Positions 1 through 11,658 of a stretch of 64,000 nt of DNA are shown one piece after another. The first letter of the stretch is position 1; every line of letters starts with the position of its first letter. The notes under the pieces are model-generated. The model was given only the letters and a program-made list of their open reading frames with translations. It did no database searches and was not told the origin of the DNA. The position numbers were made by a program, and so were the translations under genes. This DNA comes from Vigna angularis (Eukaryota; Streptophyta; Magnoliopsida; Fabales; Fabaceae): contig NC_068978.1 of NCBI RefSeq assembly GCF_016808095.1, forward strand, positions 25,555,306 to 25,619,305, written 5' to 3'.

Positions 1-599
1 TTCATCATTAATCTTAAAGTGAGAATACAAAGGTGGAGACACTTCTAATTATAGGCTTAGGGTGTCTCTAATTTTGTAGAAGCAAAATCTTAAAAACACA
101 AGCTTGACCTAATTTGGAGACCAAGATGATAATCATCTCCATTAAGAGGAAGACATATGGCCACTACCAATGGAGAATCCTCTCCATTCCTAGAGTGACA
201 AGTGGCCACTACCTATGGAAAGTCCTCTCCATAGAGAGTATGACACATGGCCACACTCACCAAAGGTGGGACATCCCACACTTGCTCACCAAGCTACGTT
301 AAGACTTTGACCACATGGGTTAACATACACTAAAGACATCCACTTGGGTCAACATTAGGTGTTGACCTTTGTTGGCCCAAGTTAAGCAAAAACGCTACAC
401 TACTTGGCCTAAAATACAAGGCCAAAATGAAATTGTAGACTACTTTGCTCAAAATACAAGGCCCAAGAAAATTCTAGACTACTTGACCCATAATACAAGA
501 CCCAAATTATTTCTAATCTATAATAAGCTCAATGATGGCCTAAGATAGCTCAAGAAAAAGAGTCTAGGCCTGTCTTTCACAGATGATTTCAACCCTTCT

Positions 600-710
600 T
601 GAAAGTGCTTTGCAATAGCTAGGGGATATGCCATCATTCCCCCGCTCTTGAAAAACATTTGCCTTCAAATGTTCAAGTTGTCTCATGGCAACATCGTCTT
701 CCTTTTTGGA
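600..710 (-). pseudogene. Gypsy pol C-terminal tail remnant
   Basis: Read on the minus strand this aligns by eye with the better preserved tail at 6317-6568: the pair of motifs around NPFQE-GNDG and the following basic stretch are recognisable but broken by frame changes. It marks the 3' coding end of the deleted element, next to its 3' LTR. No function expected. Confidence 0.45.
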
Positions 711-1130
711 GATGTTTGACTTTCTTCACTCGGGGTTAAAGACCCTTCAACATAAAACACAAGGTAGTAAAAATGTTAGTAGAATAAATATATAAAGTAT
801 GTAGCTTCCAAGGATTATACACCTTTTATCAAATTGATCAAGGTCTTGGATTTTAGGAATATTTCCTTTGAAGCTCTTTTTTGCCTTATGTTGAATGTAT
901 GTGCCTTTAGAATGACTTCCTTTTCCAACACAAGGTTTTATTTGGTCTTTTATTTCCAATCTTATTGAGGAAGATGGTAAAAAGACCTCTTTTGTTTATT
1001 CACATAAATCATTGGCCCTTAACATAATGACTTTTTTGTATGGGCACTCCTTGAACTTGTGTATTTTTTTTTTACACTTAGAACATTGATTGTCGGAAGT
1101 GTCTTTATTTTTCTTTTTCTATTTTCTTTC

Positions 1131-1367
1131 TCATCTATACTTGATCCTTGTCCATTTGAGAAGGTGTGAGAGGATGAAGTGCAAACTTCCTTTTATTGTA
1201 GTGATGGTCATTTCATTGGTATTACCATTATGTATAGATTCTTTGTCAAATAACGAAGGTCTTCCTAACAAAATGTGACAAGCATCCATAGGTACTAAGT
1301 CACATAACACATTATCATCATAATTACCTATTGATAGCTTAACCATCACATGTTGATTAACTACCAT
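1131..1367 (-). pseudogene. Ty3/gypsy aspartic protease (retropepsin) C-terminal fragment
   Basis: A 78-residue open stretch reads like the C-terminal half of a plant gypsy retropepsin: a VKLSIGNY-D--LCDLVPM strand followed by the typical HILLGRP motif and the FD---HNG--N end. In the intact family this domain cuts the Gag-Pol polyprotein. The N-terminal half with the catalytic Asp is not in the same open stretch; upstream sequence (1370-1720) is disrupted. It lies between gag and a deletion junction, so it is a dead fragment. Confidence 0.65.
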
Positions 1368-1727
1368 TTCCTCATCATCATTAACCCATTGAAAGGTTGA
1401 GAATGAGGTAAGATAGGTAATGTTAATTTCTCAACCAATCTAGTGTTACAACAATTGCAACACGAACCACTATCAATAATTAGAGAACATGTATTTCCTA
1501 AAACTTTTGCATCTTGTGTGAAAGATGCTCTCTTTTTATGTTAGTTCTTGAGAACTAGGTTGACTGTGAACAACTCTTGTTATCATAAAAAGTTCTCCTT
1601 CACATGGATGGACATCTTCTCTCTTGGTTTCGTTAAGCTTTTTACTCTTACTCTCACTTTTCTCATCTTGGCTATTATGGACATCAATACCCGTTAAGAT
1701 CATGTTCTTTTTGGTGGGACTTTGTGA

Positions 1728-2150
1728 TTAAATGTGATCTCTACCAAGACACATAAAACACTTGATTTCCCTAGTGTGAGTGTAAGATGATGTTTTCACC
1801 CTTAGTCTTTCCTTTTCCCTCTCTTCTCTATTATTTTCCCCTAGATTCTTAGAGTGTTCTTTTTCTTCAACTTGTTTACCCTCCCTCTTATAGTCTTTCT
1901 TAATACTAGAGTTAGAGTGGGAGTTTTCAAACCTTTTGCTCGAGAGCTGTTGTTCCACATTTATGCAAATTTGTACCAAGTAATTTAAATCTTGGTAGGG
2001 AAACAATTCCACTATATCTTTAATCTCAACATTAATACCACTAAGAAACCTAGAGATGGTTCTCTCTTCCTCCCTCTTTGTCTATACTCTTCTACACTTA
2101 TGTCTTTTTGTTGGAACCTTTGGAGTTTGTCCATTAGCTCCCTAGGATAG
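1728..2150 (-). pseudogene. Ty3/gypsy gag fragment with zinc knuckle start
   Basis: The 94-residue open part (2012 to 1728) starts in the gag helical domain (ELFPYQDLNYLVQICINVE), passes through a long, highly charged linker rich in K, E and R, and ends in the first half of a CCHC zinc knuckle (CFMCLGRDH). Upstream minus-strand sequence to about 2150 still reads as the preceding gag helices (PREL-DKLQR) with stops and a frame change. Gag would form the capsid and bind RNA. The knuckle is truncated by a stop before its final Cys. The N-terminus is removed by the LTR insertion at about 2154. Confidence 0.65.
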
Positions 2151-2153
2151 TAA

Positions 2154-3835
2154 TGTTAAGACAAAATCATCTTTACATCTAAACGCTCTCATGTTTTGAA
2201 GTTTAATCAAATAACATTAAACAAGATGATAATCTGAAAATACCTAAACTCAAATAATAGGATAGGTAGAAACACAAATGCTAAAAACAAGACTCCCAAA
2301 TTATTCATCAACATAGAAAAGCCTTAGGAAAACAAGTTGGAAAACAAGTAGGTTAAAAGCTTCCAAACACAACATTAAATGACTTACAAGTCCAAGCGTC
2401 TAAAGAGAGTTATGTTAAACGTGTCAGCCATAATGTACCCATTGGTATTCAATTGAACTCTCAAGAAGCAAAAAGGTGTCGAGACAACGTCTTTGACCAA
2501 ACTCTCTAAAAGCCTTAAACAAATATTAAAATCTTATAAAGGAAAAAACATGTTAAATGCTCAAGCCTAGGCGATACCAGGAGCTAAAACCTTACTTCGT
2601 CCAACGATGAAGTTTCTAATCAACGCTTTTAAATGCTACCTCAACGGTAGAAAATGTAAACATCACTTTGTTGTTCAGAATAAGCATTAAATGACATTAA
2701 ATGCTTAACGTTCAGAAACAACAAAAGTGATAAGACATATCTGATGCATCCACAATCTGTTCTATTTTATGTAGATAACCTATTATACACATCCACTGCT
2801 TTATTTGAAATATATTAGAATGGACGTTAGAGACAAAAGAGACATTCATGGAATGTTCTCCTCACAAGAAAAAATGTTTGAAAGAAACTACAACCTACTA
2901 AAAAAGCATGCCTATTCTAACAAGTTGACTTTAACCAACGATTGCTTTACACAAAAGAAAGAGAAGACACAAGATTCAAGGCCAAGAGCTCAATCTAACA
3001 GATATCTTTTCAAAGAGCCTTTAAATAAAAGATCATTCAAAGGAAGAATTAAGAGGATAGCCTAAGAAAAGCTTACAGCAAAAATATACATCCTGCAAAA
3101 AGCATTTAGAAGAGAAGCATAAAAAAGCTCAAGCAAAAGAAAATATCTGGAAGAGAAAAAGAAAAGTCATGCAATATTCTCTAGTTTTATTGTAATATTT
3201 GCTTAATGTTGTAAGAAAAGAGAAAAAAAAAAGAAAAGAGAGAAACACCCAACGAGTCTCTAGACTATACTATATTGTACACATATCCTCTTTGCAAGAG
3301 TTATAGTCTAAACGACTTGTAAGCAATCATTGATTGCAATTCTGAATAAAATTAAAATACTTATTGTTGTAAATTTAAGGAGTGAAGAAAATCTAGGCAA
3401 CGTATCAAAGGATACCAGGATTGTCTAGTAACAAGAGTGGTGTGAATATTCAACCATTCTAGGGTAACGGAAGGTTATTCGCTAACTAGGGATATCGGGA
3501 GTGGTGAAAATACTGCACAACCAAGAGTGGGTGAAACTCAACTAAGCAGCGTATCGGTGGATACTAGGAGTACCTAGGGATACCAGGAGTGGTGAGAATA
3601 CTAGGAGTATCGATGAATATTCAACTTGTTGAAGATTATAGTGGAACCTTCTGTGGATAGAAGAGACTGAACGTAGCTCAACTAGAGTAAATCAGTATAA
3701 ACATATTTGTGCATTTATTATTTACTTCTGCCTAAACGCTTCTCTTAGAAAACTTGTAGTTGCACTTTAGTTTTAGATACAAGAAATTTCCCATATTAAA
3801 CTATTGTTTTTTAACGAAAAGAAGTTCTAATTACC
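2154..3835 (+). repeat. LTR family L1, copy A (3' truncated)
   Basis: A 1.7-kb block repeated at 4262-5945 (direct) and 6836-8335 (inverted). It begins with TGTTAAGACA, the same start seen at 24894 and 59778, and includes the shared element TTTTGAAGTTTAA. Landmarks shared with copy B are a segment around AACGGTAGAAAATGTAAA, an A/G-rich stretch ending GAGAAACACCCA, and a minisatellite of GGATACCAGGAGTGGTGA-like units (about 3400-3620). Loss of similarity at about 3835 truncates it before the C-rich LTR end. The ORF inside it is not conserved between copies, so I do not call it coding. It interrupts the gypsy gag at 2150. Confidence 0.65.
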
Positions 3836-4261
3836 CTTAATGGTATGAGAATCATTGAATGAATTTGATTGAACATATGTTAGCGTGTTCATATAACGTC
3901 TAAAGAGTCAAAATCTAGGACACATACTCTATGTGACATCATACATTGCACCGTCTAACACAAATCGCCTACAAGACATGTACATACATGTGTTAAGTGG
4001 TGTCTAATTACTAAGTCCAATTCTAGAAGTTGTCTAGGATTTCCAAAGCTCAATCCTTCTCTTTCCAATCTTCCCAATATCTTTTACGTGTCAACCAAGC
4101 CATCATTTCTAACATCAATTCTCTCTCTTTTCTCTCTTCCTTGAGAAGACAAATTCTCTCACTCTACTACTCTTCTCATTCTTATTTGTTGCATGAACAC
4201 TCTATTCCAAAATTTCTCGGTCTTCAAGAGATACAATATCTCTTTCCAAAGTCTATCCATA
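3836..4261. other. Spacer between LTR copies A and B
   Basis: No gene recognised. Contains the LTR-family motif AACGTCTAAAGAG near 3895 and a pyrimidine-rich stretch (4040-4180). An open frame through this stretch continues into copy B and has no recognisable domain. Confidence 0.4.
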
Positions 4262-5945
4262 ATAAGAAGCAAAAAGGTGTCGAGATAAGGCCTTTGACCA
4301 AACCCTTTAAAAGCCTTAGACAAAGATTAAAATGTTATAAAGGAAGAAACATGCTAAACACTCAAGTTCTAAAAGGCAATATTCCAAAAACCGTTTACAT
4401 CAGCCTAGACCATACCATGAGTTAAAACATTATTTCGTCCAACGATGAAGTTTCTACTTAATACTTGGTATCTTAGACAAAAAGCTTAATTGATAAACAT
4501 TATCTCAACGGTAGAAAATGTAAAATGCACTTTGTTGTTCTAAACAAGCATTAAATTACATTACATGCTTAACGTTCAAAAAAAACAAAAGATATAAAAG
4601 ATAAGACATGTCTATTGCATGCACAATCTACTTTATTTTGTGCAGATAACGTACTACACGTATCCACTGCTTTATTTGAAATATATCAGAAGTGGACGTT
4701 AGAGACAAAAGTGACATTCACGGAATGTTATCCTCACAAGAAAGAGTTTCTGAAAGAAAGTACAACTTACTTCAAGTAAAGTACTAAAAAACCATGCTTA
4801 ATCTGATAAGTTGACTTTAACCAACGACTGTTTTACACAGAAGAAAGAGAAGACACAAGATTCAAGGCCAAGAGGTCAATGTAACGGATATCTTTTGAAA
4901 GAGCCTTTAAATACAAGATCATTCAAAGGAAGAACAAGAGGATATCCCAAGAGAGAAAATATCCATCGTACGAAAAGTGTTTAGAATAGAAGCACAAAAG
5001 AGCTCAAGCAAAAGAAAATATTTGAGTAGAGAAAAAGAAAAGTCAAGAAATACTCTCGAGCTTTATTGTAATATTTGTTTACTGTTGTAAGAAGAGAGAA
5101 AAAGAAAAAAGAGAAAAGAGAGAAACACCCAGCGAGAGTCTCTAAACTATACTATATTGGACACATATCCTCTCTACGAGAGTTATAATCTAAACGACTT
5201 GTAAGCAATCATTGATTGCAAGATCTGAATAGAATTAAAATATTTATTTTTGAAAATTTGAGGAGTTAAGAAAATCTAGGCAGTGTATCAGAGGATACCA
5301 GGATTGTCTAGTACCAAGAGTGGTGCGAATACTCAACTAGTTTAGGGTAACGAAAGGTTATTTGCTGACTATGGATACTAGGAGAGTTGAAGAACACTGC
5401 ACAATCAAGAGAGGGTGAAACTCAACAAGGCAACGTATCGGTGGATACCAGGAGTACCTATGGATACCAGAAGTACATATGGATACCAGGAGTGGTGAGA
5501 ATACTCAGTCGTAATCTTGTTTAAAGATTATAATGGAACCCTCTATGGATAGAGGAGACTCGACGTAGCTTAGTTGGAGTGAACCAGTATAAGAATATTT
5601 GTGCATTTATTATTTACCTCTCCCTAAACGCTTCTTTTATAAAACTTGTAGTTGCAGTATAGTTTTACGTACAAGAAACTTCCCATATTAAATGATTGTT
5701 TAAGAAACTTCCCATATTAAATGATTGTTCTTTAACGAAGAAAGTTCTTACAAACACTGCAATGTATATTCTGAATAGCACGTAAAAAGAAGTTATCATA
5801 TATAAACACTTGCAAACTCTAGCTTTTAACAATTACTTGATAAATCTCGTACTCGATGAATGTGCTATATCAGAAGAGTTACGAAAAGATTTTTCCATTA
5901 ACACTATTAAAGCCCCCCCCCCCCCCCCCCTCCCTCCCTTCTAGT
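4262..5945 (+). repeat. LTR family L1, copy B (5' truncated)
   Basis: A direct repeat of 2463-3835, recognisably similar along its length by eye but with many substitutions and small indels. It extends beyond copy A to the probable 3' end: a segment ending near CATTAACACTATTAAAG, an 18-base C tract and TCCCTCCCTTCTAGTG, which matches the arrangement just upstream of the primer-binding site at 60594. The GGATACCAGGAGT minisatellite is at about 5280-5510. No primer-binding site follows, because gypsy sequence begins after about 5970. Confidence 0.6.
5913..5930 (+). repeat. Poly-C tract (18 C)
   Basis: Uninterrupted run of 18 C followed by TCCCTCCC, at the C-rich 3' end of LTR copy B. Length may vary or reflect sequencing difficulty. 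Confidence 0.9.
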
Positions 5946-5969
5946 GTTTTTCAAGTACTTTTCAAGTAC

Positions 5970-6835
5970 TTCAAGAAGGAGGGTATGTTTCTTCTTCTCA
6001 TGATCACTTAGGTTGCTCTAATCTTAAAATGAGTAGTATGGCCAAAAATAGGTGGCATAACATTACTCAACATTAAAGATAATTACAAAGGAAGAGACAT
6101 CTATATTTATAGGATGAAGGTGTCTATTAAAAACCCTAAAAGTCAAAACTTTGCATGCCTTCCCTTCAAAGGAGTGGACAAGTGACAAAAACCCTACACT
6201 AATTAGGCCTTAATACGTGCCTTGAATAAACCTACACTACTTGGCTGAATACATGGCCTACATAACCTACATTATTCTTCATCTTCCATGATGACCTAAG
6301 TGAAGAAGAGCTTTGCTTAACCTTCTAAAGATGACTCTTCTTGCAACAGCTTGGCCATGCTCCTAGTGATAGGACCCTTAGCTTGGAGTTTTCCATCATT
6401 CCCTACCTCTTGAAAAGGATTTGACCTCAAATCAAGAGGTTCTTCATCTTCCACATGCTCCAAATCACCTACAAAAGGAGTTAGATTACATACATTGAAT
6501 GTAACACTCACATCATACTCACTTGGAAACTCTAACCTATATGCATTGTTATTAATTCTTTGAAGCACTCTAAAAGGTCCATCACCACGAGAATGGAGTT
6601 TGGATCTCCTTTATTTTGGAAATATTTCTTTGCTCAAATGGAGCCAAACCCAAACTCCCTCTTCAAACACTAGCTCTATTTTCCCTTTGTTGTTGTGCTT
6701 GGCATACTTTTCGGTTTGATGTTGAATTTGTGACTTAACTTTTTCATGAATGAAATCACTAGGATTTGGAAGAGGTATGAGTGAAGTATCTGAAAACATT
6801 AGAAGGGTGGTTGAATAATGTTAATGAAAATTTTT
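5970..6835 (-). mobile_element. Ty3/gypsy 3' end (integrase tail plus LTR start)
   Basis: Minus-strand fragment flanked on both sides by copies of LTR family L1 in opposite orientation. Coding remnants occupy 6799-6317, followed downstream (6300 to 5970) by probable 3' UTR and LTR that resemble 1-600 of this window (for example TTTATAGG-TGAAGGTGTCT). It is therefore a second member of the gypsy family at 1-2153, or a displaced piece of the same element. Confidence 0.6.
6317..6799 (-). pseudogene. Ty3/gypsy integrase C-terminal tail
   Basis: Two open pieces in different frames. The upstream one (6799-6611) has the pattern -HEKVK-QI--QTEKYAK--NKG, then a VWVWLHL motif typical of the end of plant gypsy integrases. 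The downstream one (6568-6317) continues with LQRINNNAYRLEFPSEYDV and a NPFQE...GPITRSMAK tail that ends gypsy polyproteins. The frame break near 6570-6610 and absence of the catalytic core make this a dead fragment. In an intact element this part binds DNA and helps target insertion. Confidence 0.75.
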
Positions 6836-8335
6836 TTTGCAACTTTTCTAATATAGCACTTTCGTCGAGTACAAGATTTTCAAGTAAGTTGTTAAACGCC
6901 CGAACTTGTGAGTAGTTTCAAATAATAAATTCTTTTCAAGTGTTGCTAAGAATATTCGTAGTAGTGTTTGTGAAGACTTCCTCTTTAATGAATAATTGTT
7001 TAGTATAGGAAGCCCTTATATTTAAAACAAAAATGCAACTGCAGGTTTTACAAGACAAGCATTGAAAGAGAACTTAAACAGTAAATGGACAAATATTTTT
7101 ATACTTGTTCACTCCAACTGAGTATTCTCACCAGTTATGGTATCCCTAGACAATCCTGGTATGAACCTCGCTGCCTAGTTGAGTTTCACTCACTCCTAGT
7201 TGTGCGGTATTCTTCACCACTCTTGGTATCACTAGTCAAGGAATAACTCTTGCTACCCTAGACTAGATGAGTTTCACCCGCTCTTGGGTTCCACTAGACA
7301 ATCCTGGTATCCCCCGATATGGTGTCTAATTATCCTTAACTTGCCTGAGTTAAACAACAAGTGCTTTAATTCTCTTCAGAATTTGCAATCACTTGATTGC
7401 TTACAAGTCATTAGACGATTAATCTCACAAAGGGAAATACAGTCCACAGACTCGATAAGTGTTTCTTTCTTTTCTCTTTTCTCTCTACATACAAATCGTA
7501 AGATAATATTACAATGGCATTTGAGAATGTTTCTTGGCTTTGCTTTTTCTCTTCTCATATATTCTCTTTGAGCTTGAGCTTCTTTGTGTTTTTTTCTAAA
7601 CGATGTTTCTTCTCTTCATACGATATTTGTTAGACTGCGCTCTTGCCTTGAATCTTGCATCTTCTCTGATGTCTCGTGTAAAGCAGTTGTTAGTTAAAGT
7701 CAACTTGTCAGAATAAGCTTGCTTTTTCAGTACTTTAATAGAAATAGATTATACTATTTCTCTGTCACGACTTCTAATGAAGAGAACATTTCGTGAATGT
7801 CTTCTTTATCTGTAACATTTACTTGTGATATATTTTGAATAGAGTAGGTGGATTCGTGTAGTAGACTATTTGTAAAAAATAGAGTAAATGTAAGCAGATA
7901 TGTCGTTTCTCTTATCACTTTTGTTGTTTCTGAACATTGAGCATTTAATAACATTTAATGTCTTTTCAGAACAACAAAGAGCTTTTTACATTTTCTACCG
8001 TTGAGCTAGCGTTTATAATTTAACTTTTTCTATAAGATACCAAGCGTTGGACAAAGTGAAGGGTTTAACTCATGGTATCGTCTAGTCTGTTATAAACGCT
8101 TTTGAGATTTTGATTTCTTTAGCTAGAGCTTTTAGCAAGTTTTGTCCTCTACATGTTTTTGGAATATAAGTTGAGACACTTAAGGATTTTACCAAAAATA
8201 TTGGCTTGACACTTCAACATCCTTATCCATTTGAGAGTTTAAGTGATTACCTTTTGATATAATATAGGTTTCTCGTTTAGCATAACTCTTATAGATGCTT
8301 TGACTTGGAAGTCGTTTGGTGTTGCGTGTCGATGC
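6836..8335 (-). repeat. LTR family L1, copy C (inverted)
   Basis: Reverse complement of copies A and B: the region near 6840-6900 matches 5820-5900, the GGATACCAGG minisatellite recurs inverted at about 7130-7320, and 8270-8330 matches the segment near 2380-2430 of copy A. With copy B it forms a large imperfect inverted repeat around the gypsy tail. The region 8165-8270 is divergent. Confidence 0.6.
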
Positions 8336-10149
8336 CTTAACTTTGTTTGTTTTATAACATCCAATTCAAATGCAAAATATGCATGTTTTCCTTCAAGTTC
8401 TCCAACACATACAAGGTATCAATTCTACATTTTTCCCTATGCTAAAACATCTAGAATAATTAAACAAAGTGACTAAACTACTAGAATGACCAAGAACAAA
8501 ACCTATATTCTAAAACATGACTGAAAGTAAAAGAAACATTTTCCTAATTCTAATTTCAATCAACCCAAACAGAAACAAATAAAGCTGAACATGGGAATTA
8601 AATACTAATTCATAAAGGAATGGGTAAGAAAAATAAATGCTAAAAAGTAACGAAAATTACAGGAAAAGAGAGTAAAACAAAATCAAATCAAGAATCCGTC
8701 AAAGAATTAACAACTATGATCATAGGAAATGAAATCACGAGTTCAGAAAGTAAAATTGAAAGATATAAACGTTGGAAAATTAAAGATTCGTGCAAGAAAA
8801 GGAATTAACAAGTAGTAACATAAAACTTGAACAAAGGAATCAAAACAAACTCAATTTTATAAGATTCTAGTACTGAATTACAAAATATACCAGAAATCCT
8901 TGCAAGAACCACTCACGACCTGCCATTACGCGTGAGTATCCTCAACAGCTCTATCTAACCTCTCCTCTACATTTAGAACTCTCAAGAACATAACTATCTA
9001 AGAACTAACTCTCTAATATGAAGAACTTAAAAGGAACCCGGAGAGATTGAAATTAACCAAGAGAAAAACACTACGCAATTCTCTTTTTATATAGGAAAAC
9101 TAAAGAAATGAAGAAAAGGAAGATCGCACTCCTTCTCTTCTTTCTTTAAGCCACCCAAATCGCAAATGTGGCCGTACATATTAACAAAATGAGTTTGAGT
9201 GATGCTACTTTAACTCGTTTAGTTTCCTTCCATAAGTTTCCGTTTTGACGTGCTTCTGCTAATAGTTCTAATTCAAGAACAAACAAAGAATAAGTCTATC
9301 GACCTATCTCTACAAGTTGATAAACATTTACTTTTCAAATCTTTAGCCAACAATAATCAATATCAATATGACGAAGGAACCATTGTGCCTCGAAATAGTA
9401 GTTTGTAAGGAATTATTTTGCATCAGCTTCTCGAAAACAAATTCGAGAATAGAAAAATATAAAAACAAGAAAACTAAAATGCATGTAAATTAAACTTTAA
9501 TTTATATATGAATTCATTTGTAATCAATTTCTTATATTTTCCTCTTTTAACAAGTTTTTATAATATTTGTTATCTTACAGAGAAAGCACACCAAATTCTA
9601 TATATCATGGAACAATGACTCGTACGTTAGAAAGTATTTTATAGCATAATAACACCATAGTAAATCAGTAAATAATTTTTTTCCATGAAAGTATTTAAAA
9701 TTGAAGTGTGTTAGCACACTAAAAAAATCAGTAAACAATTGTTTTCGATGAAATTCTGACGGACACGTCCATCCGTAAAAGTGAAATTAACAGTAAATAA
9801 ATTGAAATAGTAAATTTAATCAAGAACCCAATATATACCGTGATCATCACACGCACCGAAAAAATGAACTTAAAAAACGCAATAACGCACTAATCCATGA
9901 AATCAAAACTAACCCATAATTCACCTTCTCAATCCAACACAAAGGCGGTATTCATATGGCAGTTCCAAATGTTCTAATGGTCACAATTAAACTCTAATAT
10001 ACAACCATTAATCAATAATCAGCCATCAGCATTCAATCATTCAAACAAAATTACATAATCTCCTCAACTATTAACCCAAATATTTCAACAAGTAGCCACC
10101 ACTCTAGAACTAAAACCCTTTTGGGATAAACTTAAATTTGGAGATTTAG
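8336..10149. other. AT-rich stretch without recognised gene
   Basis: No coding region supported. A minus-strand TATA-like TATATAAAAAGAG at about 9085-9100 lies in sequence resembling an LTR promoter, but no partner or coding part was recognised. Confidence 0.4.
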
Positions 10150-10150
10150 T

Positions 10151-10481
10151 TGTATTTTTGTTTCAGTCTTTATTTTATTTGGTTGTTATTGTGTTTCTGG
10201 TTTTTTTGCCGTGTCTGTTTTTATTTTGTTAAGCTCAGTCAGTACCAATTGTTGGTCTATAGTAAGTTTTTATTTTGATTAGTTGGTCCAATATTATGTT
10301 GTTCAGTAGATATACCCGGTCAATCTTTAGTTCTATTTTCAATTTTATTTAGCTACAGTTGTTTTTATAAATGGCTCAAGACCCACCCACATGGCTATTT
10401 AAAAGTCATTGCAGTTAAATGAAATAAACATAGTGAATTATCAGAGTCATATCATTTTTATGTGCAGTGTTTAATTTAACA
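10151..10481 (+). repeat. Probable 5' LTR of a Ty1/copia element
   Basis: The block ends with TTTAATTTAACA immediately before a primer-binding site (10485) and a gag start (10561), so it must contain the end of a 5' LTR. A start at TGTATTTTTG (10151) gives TG...CA ends and about 330 bp, but no 3' LTR copy was found to confirm it. Confidence 0.5.
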
Positions 10482-10484
10482 AAT

Positions 10485-10497
10485 TGGTAGCAGAGTT
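10485..10497 (+). other. Retroelement primer-binding site (tRNA-iMet type)
   Basis: TGGTAGCAGAGTT lies three bases after the LTR end ...AACA. Plant copia elements commonly carry TGGTATCAGAGC or TGGTAGCAGAGC here, complementary to the 3' end of initiator tRNA-Met. Confidence 0.75.
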
Positions 10498-10560
10498 TCA
10501 TACTCAATGAGATAAAAAAAAATGAGTGAGCGTGCTTGAGTGCTTGAAAAAAAAAAAGAG

Positions 10561-10880
10561 ATGACAAAAGTAATGAATATACCACAACTAACGAAAAAGA
10601 CCAATTATCATAATTGGTGCCTACAGACGAAGGTGCTACTGAGATACCAGGACGTTTGGGATATGGTGGAAGATGGGTACGATGAACCCAAGGAAGACAA
10701 ACACTTAACAACTACACAAATCATTGTTTTGAAGAAAACATGAATGAAAGGTTGATCGACATTGTACTTTCTATACAATGTAGTGGACAAGTTAGGGTTC
10801 AGAAAAATAGTGAGTGCGACGTCAGCAAAGGAAGCTTGGGAGAATCTAGAGGTTGCATATAAAGGTGACAATCGTATTAC
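10561..10880 (+). pseudogene. Ty1/copia gag N-terminal fragment
   Basis: Reads as the N-terminal gag domain of plant copia: a PQLTKKTNYHNWCLQTKVLL motif, QDVWDMVEDGY-EP, then after a stop at about 10741 and a frame change a LYFLYNVVDKLGF...SATSAKEAWENLEVAYKG segment typical of the family. Similarity stops at about 10880, where unrelated CCGACGG repeats begin. Gag would build the particle; this copy is truncated and interrupted. Confidence 0.8.
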
Positions 10881-10904
10881 TACAATAAATGTGCATATTA
10901 CCAG

Positions 10905-11050
10905 CAGATCATTACCGACGACATCAGATCCGTTGATAGGTCGATGGAAATATCGACGGCCTCGGATGTTTCATTTATAGATGGATATATCCATCGATAA
11001 TTGGTGGGTGTTTTAATTTACCGACGGATATATGGTCGTCGATAACCTCC
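10905..11050. repeat. CCGACGG/CCGTCGG-type inverted-repeat cluster
   Basis: Several related short motifs in both orientations (ACCGACGGACATC, TCCGTTGATAGG, TATCCATCGATAATTGG, TACCGACGGATATATGG, CGTCGATAACC). Such clusters are typical of subterminal regions of plant DNA transposons. They directly abut the truncated copia gag, so probably mark an insertion. No partner end was found. Confidence 0.5.
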
Positions 11051-11389
11051 TTGATGAAATCAGGACAAATTTGGGGTTTTTCCTCTCCAAAATTCACTCC
11101 AAACTCTTCGTCTTGCACTCTTTCTCTCTGGTTTCCAAATTCTAAGTCCTTCATTGCTCTTCCCCAATTCGCTTTGGGATTGGTGTTTCCCTGCCTTAAT
11201 TGGACTTCAATCACACTATGCTTGCGTTTGCCTAGGGTTCGTGCTTTCTGCTTCGTGGTTGGTGAAGGTACAAGGGTTTCCTATTTTCTGCTTTGTTGTT
11301 GGTGGAGGTACAAGGGTTTCGTTGTTCGTGGAAGATTCATGGTTGATAGATGTTGGCGTGACGAGGCCACTGTCATGATGTGGGGCTCC

Positions 11390-11480
11390 CTTGATTTGTT
11401 ACATTATTGATTTGTTATGTTCTTGATTTGTTACATTCTTGATTTGTTATGTTCTTGATCTGTTACATTCTTGATTTCTT
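11390..11480 (+). repeat. Minisatellite, 16-17 bp unit
   Basis: About five imperfect units alternating TTGATTTGTTACATTC and TTGATTTGTTATGTTC. Confidence 0.85.
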
Positions 11481-11658
11481 AGATTCATGATTGTTTACAT
11501 TTGTATGTTTGTTTGTTGTACATTATATGTTCTTGATTATCTTGATTGGTTATCCTTGTTTTAATGCATGTGTACGTGATTACGAATTATGATTATCTAT
11601 TATTATTGTTGGGTATGCGTAAATATATGTATGATGGGTGTTTCTGCATGCGATTAAT

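Larger units (their letters stand above)
1..2153 (-). mobile_element. Decayed, internally deleted Ty3/gypsy retrotransposon
   Basis: On the minus strand the order is gag (about 2150 to 1728), aspartic protease (1367 to 1131), then directly a pol C-terminal tail (about 710 to 600) and LTR/3' flank (590 to 1). Reverse transcriptase, RNase H and most of the integrase are missing, so the copy has a large internal deletion. The stretch 1-700 is recognisably related to 6000-6500, another gypsy 3' end in this window. The gag 5' part is cut at about 2153, where an unrelated LTR begins. The copy cannot move by itself. Lineage within Ty3/gypsy was not resolved. Confidence 0.7.

Noticed and set aside
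2805..3065. 86-codon frame in LTR copy A
   Set aside because: The matching part of copies B and C has frame changes; the frame is not conserved.
7284..7571. Frames on both strands in LTR copy C
   Set aside because: They read through the GGATACCAGG minisatellite and are not shared with copies A and B.
11051..11410. 119-codon plus-strand frame
   Set aside because: No recognisable domain, overlaps other frames of similar length, and lies beside transposon repeats.
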